Shown here piece after piece: positions 60,726 through 64,000 of a stretch of DNA of 64,000 nt. The DNA is from Hanleya hanleyi. Lineage: Eukaryota; Mollusca; Polyplacophora; Lepidopleurida; Hanleyidae. The stretch covers positions 62,001 through 126,000 of the forward strand of contig JAVTVY010039164.1 of the NCBI GenBank assembly GCA_036873755.1, given 5' to 3'. Numbering within the stretch: position 1 is the stretch's first letter; each line of letters begins with the position of its first letter. The notes beneath the pieces are model-generated. The model ran no database searches. It was not told the DNA's origin and saw only the letters and a program-made list of their open reading frames with translations. Made by a program: the position numbers and the translations under genes.

Positions 60726-61559
60726 GGCCGCCTTTAGAGTCAAATTTACTTTGATAAGTTTGTGCTTCCGCCTGTCTGGCGGTAGACATTTGGTAAGCAG
60801 GCCGAACACGTTTAATGACTTCAACGACCGAATCTCGCTGAAAAGTAAGAAAGATCACTCCTAATAGAGAAAGTCAAAACAATGCCAACGAATGATAATA
60901 TGAATCACAGACTTGCGACATCTTTGAAATGAAACGAAATGTAATGGTTTTGGAAGGTAATAAATTTATTCGAATTAAATGTTGTCAACAGGATTGGGCG
61001 GTGATTGAAATTTCACTGGCACTATGACTGAATTATTATAGGATTTAGCATAGATTATGACTGGTTTGTTCAACACTCTAAGGCCGAATGCACTTCACTG
61101 AATTTTCTTCGATAAATGTGATCAAATTACAGAAGACCATTGCGAGTATTTGTTATCTCTTATAGTCTTGTGCGTTCTTGGTGTTGAATACAAATAAAGC
61201 TGAAGGTTCAAACAATCTTTCATGAATATTTCATCTATCAGACTAAATATGGGCATTTGTCCCGGGCTTAATGCCATATGATTGAACATAGATGAAGTCC
61301 CTGAATATCCCCAGTCCAACCGTCCACGACATGCTTACATAACTCAAAATGTTTTCTTTATTCAGTAAATCATCCTATCATTGCACGATAAGCGCATGGT
61401 AATGTACCGCCTCTACTCCCCGGATTCCATAGCTGCATGTAACCTCCCTGATCCCAAAAATCTATTAGATTGGCTTTTTTATTTAAAGAGAGGAGGGGCT
61501 CAGTTCCTGTGGCCCATAGCTATTCTGGAGAGTTTCATGACCTCTTGACCACAACTGGG
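60726..61559. other. Element interior, no gene seen
   Basis: No coding motif or recognisable repeat. Confidence 0.4.
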
Positions 61560-61886
61560 TGGGTGAGTGAGTGAGTGAGTGAATAGGATTTAACGTCGTT
61601 TTCAACAATGTTTCAGTCATATCGCGTGCCTATTTGTGTCAGAACATGAAGGTGCTTACAGTCCCTATTATCCTGGACGCTGATCCCACTTTGTTTTCAA
61701 CAATGTTTTAGTCATATCACGTGCGTATTTGTGCCAGAACATGAGAGTGCTTACAGTCCCTATTATCCTGGACACTGATCAGTCCAGCCAGTACAGCATC
61801 CGGTCACACATCCAAGTATTGACCGAGCCCAACGTTGCTTAACTTCGGTAATCTGACGAGAACTGGTGTGCCCAACGTGATACGCA
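61560..61886 (-). mobile_element. 5S rRNA-derived SINE with internal duplication
   Basis: On the minus strand the head (61886 to about 61791) matches the 3' two-thirds of animal 5S rRNA: blocks corresponding to ctcgtcagat, gaagttaagcaacgttgggc, tacttggatg and gaccggatgctgta are in the right order with scattered changes. A body module (tttcaacaatgttt ... tattatcctggac) occurs twice with about 95-bp spacing. The 3' end is a (CACT)n tail (RC of gtgagtgagtgagtgagtga). This is the SINE3-type layout. Confidence 0.75.
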
Positions 61887-62525
61887 GTCATAAGTGAAGA
61901 AAACAATTAATATACAGCAAGATTGGAGCTGTGGAGCTTAAGAGCCAGGAGCTTGGTCGCTGGGCCTTTGAAGAATAGTTTTCCTGTAATTTATGACACA
62001 GTCCCAGCAGTGGATGATGGTGCTGATATAGCTATAGAGTTATGTTGACCTTTCTGTTTATCAAGGTGCTGGGGCAACTTGACATAAACTTGATATCTCA
62101 TGTGCAGCTTTGAAGCTACCACAGGAGGGTGAGGCAGTATTTATGCAATTTCGCTCCACAAACTGATATATCCAGATTTGTATGGAGTAGATTATCTTGG
62201 GGAACTTGGAAAACAAAATAAACAGGAAGGGGAGATAACGTTTGTATTAAACACTAATCATGATGATCATCTTTATCAAACACCATTGGAAGTCATAATA
62301 TCTCAAGGCAATGCTTGAGCAGTAACATTCAGACTATTTCTACTGATACATTCGAACAATAATGAACCTAAGCAAATTAAATATATAATTAGAAACAAAA
62401 TGGCACAGGCAAACCATTGAACAAATTACGCAGTCTTCCTTTACAGGGATGTGGTTCGGCAGGCTATGGAAAGATATTTGCAGGGCGGCTCTAGCTGAGG
62501 TATATTGATATTTTATGTATCACTC
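61887..62525. other. Element interior, no gene seen
   Basis: AT-rich sequence without recognisable coding or repeat content. Confidence 0.4.
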
Positions 62526-62836
62526 TTAAAATGAAAGTGTTTTACTTAATATTATAAACGATGGATGAGGGAAAACACGGTATCAAAGATTATTGAACAT
62601 AACACTCATATAAAGTGTTGAAAGATAGTGTTATATGCATTATAGTGCTGTATCAGGAGCAATACAACACTGTATAGGTGTTATATTCCAAACATAATAT
62701 TGCTCCTGACACAGCCATATAATATTGGATATAATACATTTCACCCAACACTGTCTAAAATTGTTACAAATACAACACTTTGTATAGAGTTTTCCCTCAT
62801 TCCAATGTTTATAATGTCGACCTAGCTTCATTTTAA
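62526..62836. mobile_element. Palindromic MITE-like element (311 bp)
   Basis: Ends ttaaaatgaa (62526-62535) and ttcattttaa (62827-62836) are exact inverse complements. Further inward, attataaac, atgagggaaaac and ctgtatcaggagcaata pair with counterparts at 62815, 62803 and 62713 (the last with ctgtgtcaggagcaata). The whole can fold as a discontinuous hairpin. No coding capacity. Confidence 0.6.
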
Positions 62837-63592
62837 TACATGAAATATAATAAAATTATGCAGAGGAACATATACCACTCACGGTTGGTACGAATTGATG
62901 GAAGCTTTGGAGAAATAAATGATGATTAAATAAAGGTATTTCTGAAACGACTAGGCATGAAACATGAATTTTGATTTGAAGGAGTTTCATACTAATAGCT
63001 ATGTCGTACATACTACTACTTCCATTTGAACGTCAGATAACCAGTGCTCACTACGTGAAGAAGGTAATATCGTTGTCATATTAATGCCAGGTATCACTAT
63101 GGTTAACCGTGGGGAAATGGGACTGAAATGATTCAGAGGCTGCGACCATGTAGTTGGACTGCTGTTCAGTGAGGCGCCATCCTGATTTTAAAAAGACTGT
63201 AATGTCTTTCCGGTTGAAGGCCTGAAAACCACACTACATGTATGCCCTGGACTGTCCGTGTAACACTTAACTATTCGATTTAAAACATGAAGCTGCGCCA
63301 TCGAAACCCCTCGGCTCTGAACCCCAGCTATTATAATGTAAGGGTGTCTCTACCAATTGATTGGCTTGTGGGAAGAAATATTTACCCCTGGTATTGTAAG
63401 TGTGCTTTCTTTGAAAAAAAGAAGTTTTCCTCCCCTTAAATGAATTTGTTTCTGGAATAAATTGAAAGAGCTGTATCGATGTCTCACCAAAACAACAGTA
63501 CACATGGCTAGATAAATACAGTACATGTATACTAAATGGTACATGTATGTCATTTTCAAAACAGATTTGCAAGCATTCTTCGCATTGTCTTA
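62837..63592. other. Element interior, no gene seen
   Basis: The overlapping minus-strand ORFs at 63267-63572 are not recognised. Confidence 0.4.
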
Positions 63593-63755
63593 GGTCTGGG
63601 AGCTTTTGAACTGTAGCTTTTGAACTTTGGAGGTGAAGCTTGGGGGAACTGGAGCTTGTTGGAACTGGAGCTTGGAACTACGGAGCTGGAACTTGAAACT
63701 TGGGAACTTGGAACTAGGGAACTTAGGAAACTTGAAACTTGAACTAGGGTGTCCC
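63593..63755 (-). repeat. Right terminal inverted repeat
   Basis: Inverse copy of 59021-59183, ending ctagggtgtccc directly before the second gtattaagt. Confidence 0.85.
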
Positions 63756-64000
63756 GTATTAAGTGTTATCTGGGACGAGTATAGATAATATTTAATATTC
63801 GTCCCAGGTGTTATGAAACAGAGTGGCTCCCCTGAGATTGTGTATAGACTTATAGTGCTTAAGCATGTGGTTTGAGTAGTTGAAATGTTTGTAGATTATG
63901 TTATTTGTTATAGTGCTTAAGTGTTAGATTGTGCTGTCTCTAGTTACATCATATAGAAAGTAGTTTTGTGATATTACCTATAGCTAGTCCAAACTCCGTT
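63756..64000 (+). mobile_element. LINE 3' UTR, right part, with stem-loop
   Basis: Begins with the second target copy gtattaagt and continues the LINE 3' UTR. At 63770-63807 ctgggacga pairs with tcgtcccag around an AT-rich loop, a hairpin of the sort many LINE 3' UTRs use for RT recognition. A tatagtgcttaag motif repeats at 63851 and 63910. The 3' end and tail are beyond the window. Confidence 0.65.

Larger units (their letters stand above)
59021..63755. mobile_element. 4,735-bp DNA-transposon-like element with 163-bp TIRs and a 9-bp TSD (Mutator- or Merlin-like, non-autonomous)
   Basis: Both ends begin GGGACACCCTAG read inward and are flanked by gtattaagt (9 bp) on each side. The terminal inverted repeats are 59021-59183 and 63593-63755, the same length and, by eye, with only two differences. 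Nine-bp target duplications with long TIRs starting GGG fit Mutator-type elements; Merlin (8-9 bp) is an alternative. No transposase is visible in any frame. The interior carries a tandem repeat, a 5S-derived SINE and a MITE. Removing it restores a continuous LINE 3' UTR. Confidence 0.8.

Noticed and set aside
61791..61886. Genuine 5S rRNA gene
   Set aside because: Only part of the 5S is present, with many changes, and it is fused to a repeated body and a simple-repeat tail: SINE, not a gene.
62526..62836. A TTAA target duplication for the 311-bp palindrome (piggyBac-type)
   Set aside because: TTAA sits at both ends, but it is also part of the inverted repeat itself, so it cannot be told apart from the palindrome.

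Overview
The window is nuclear DNA of an animal, most likely a marine mollusc. The reasons are the interrupted genes with GT-AG introns, the low gene density, and the dense mixture of Penelope-like, Tx1/L1-like, CR1/Jockey-like, Polinton-like, piggyBac-like and SINE sequences. Two SINE-type repeats carry the GTGAGTGAGTGA / TTTAACGTCG signature that I associate with gastropod genomes; that organism guess is from memory and was not searched. There is no rRNA operon, tRNA gene, CRISPR array or bacterial gene organisation.

Host genes. The only convincing host family is a 12-TM major facilitator transporter (nodulin-like/MCT-like), all on the minus strand. One gene can be assembled from three exons with matching phases: exon 1 (50891-50750), exon 2 (37062-36856) and a long terminal exon 3 (33079-32079). 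Two extra terminal exons, one intact (26890-25890) and one broken by an 11-bp deletion (20274-19285), lie downstream without an exon 2 of their own. A second exon 1 (1270-1129) starts a paralogue that runs off the left edge. The block holding the terminal exons was duplicated in tandem (about 6.6 kb, near identical) by unequal crossing-over between L1-flanking repeats, and the exchange point can be placed within about 65 bp.

Layout. 0-3.6 kb: Penelope fragments, the orphan exon 1 and a Penelope-terminus repeat. 3.6-12.7 kb: a 1.1-kb interspersed repeat, a ~490-bp repeat family, an inverted Penelope RT fragment, a Myb/SANT-like remnant, a tRNA-box palindrome, and a Penelope-like element (8.8-10.4 kb) with inverted termini. 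12.7-17.2 kb: a decayed Tx1/L1-like element interrupted by a 490-family insert. 17.2-30.4 kb: the two tandem 6.6-kb units. 30.4-37.7 kb: the older third unit, exon 2 and a 64-bp minisatellite. 37.7-50.7 kb is the long intron 1, with an I/Jockey-type LINE tail, a CR1/Jockey-like LINE with one stop codon, Polinton-like polymerase-associated and integrase remnants, a TTAA-flanked piggyBac-like non-autonomous element and a tRNA-SINE.

The right end (52.4-64 kb) is a nearly intact two-ORF LINE. Its ORF1 carries an RNase H1-type hybrid-binding domain and an RNase H domain with all four catalytic acidic residues, then a PHD-like zinc finger, a coiled coil and an SGNH/GDSL-esterase-like domain. ORF2 is endonuclease plus reverse transcriptase. 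The LINE 3'UTR is split by a 4,735-bp element with 163-bp terminal inverted repeats (about 99% identical) and a 9-bp target duplication. That element in turn holds a 5S-rRNA-derived SINE, a palindromic MITE and a tandem repeat. The RNase H-bearing ORF1 and the TIR element are the most unusual content.
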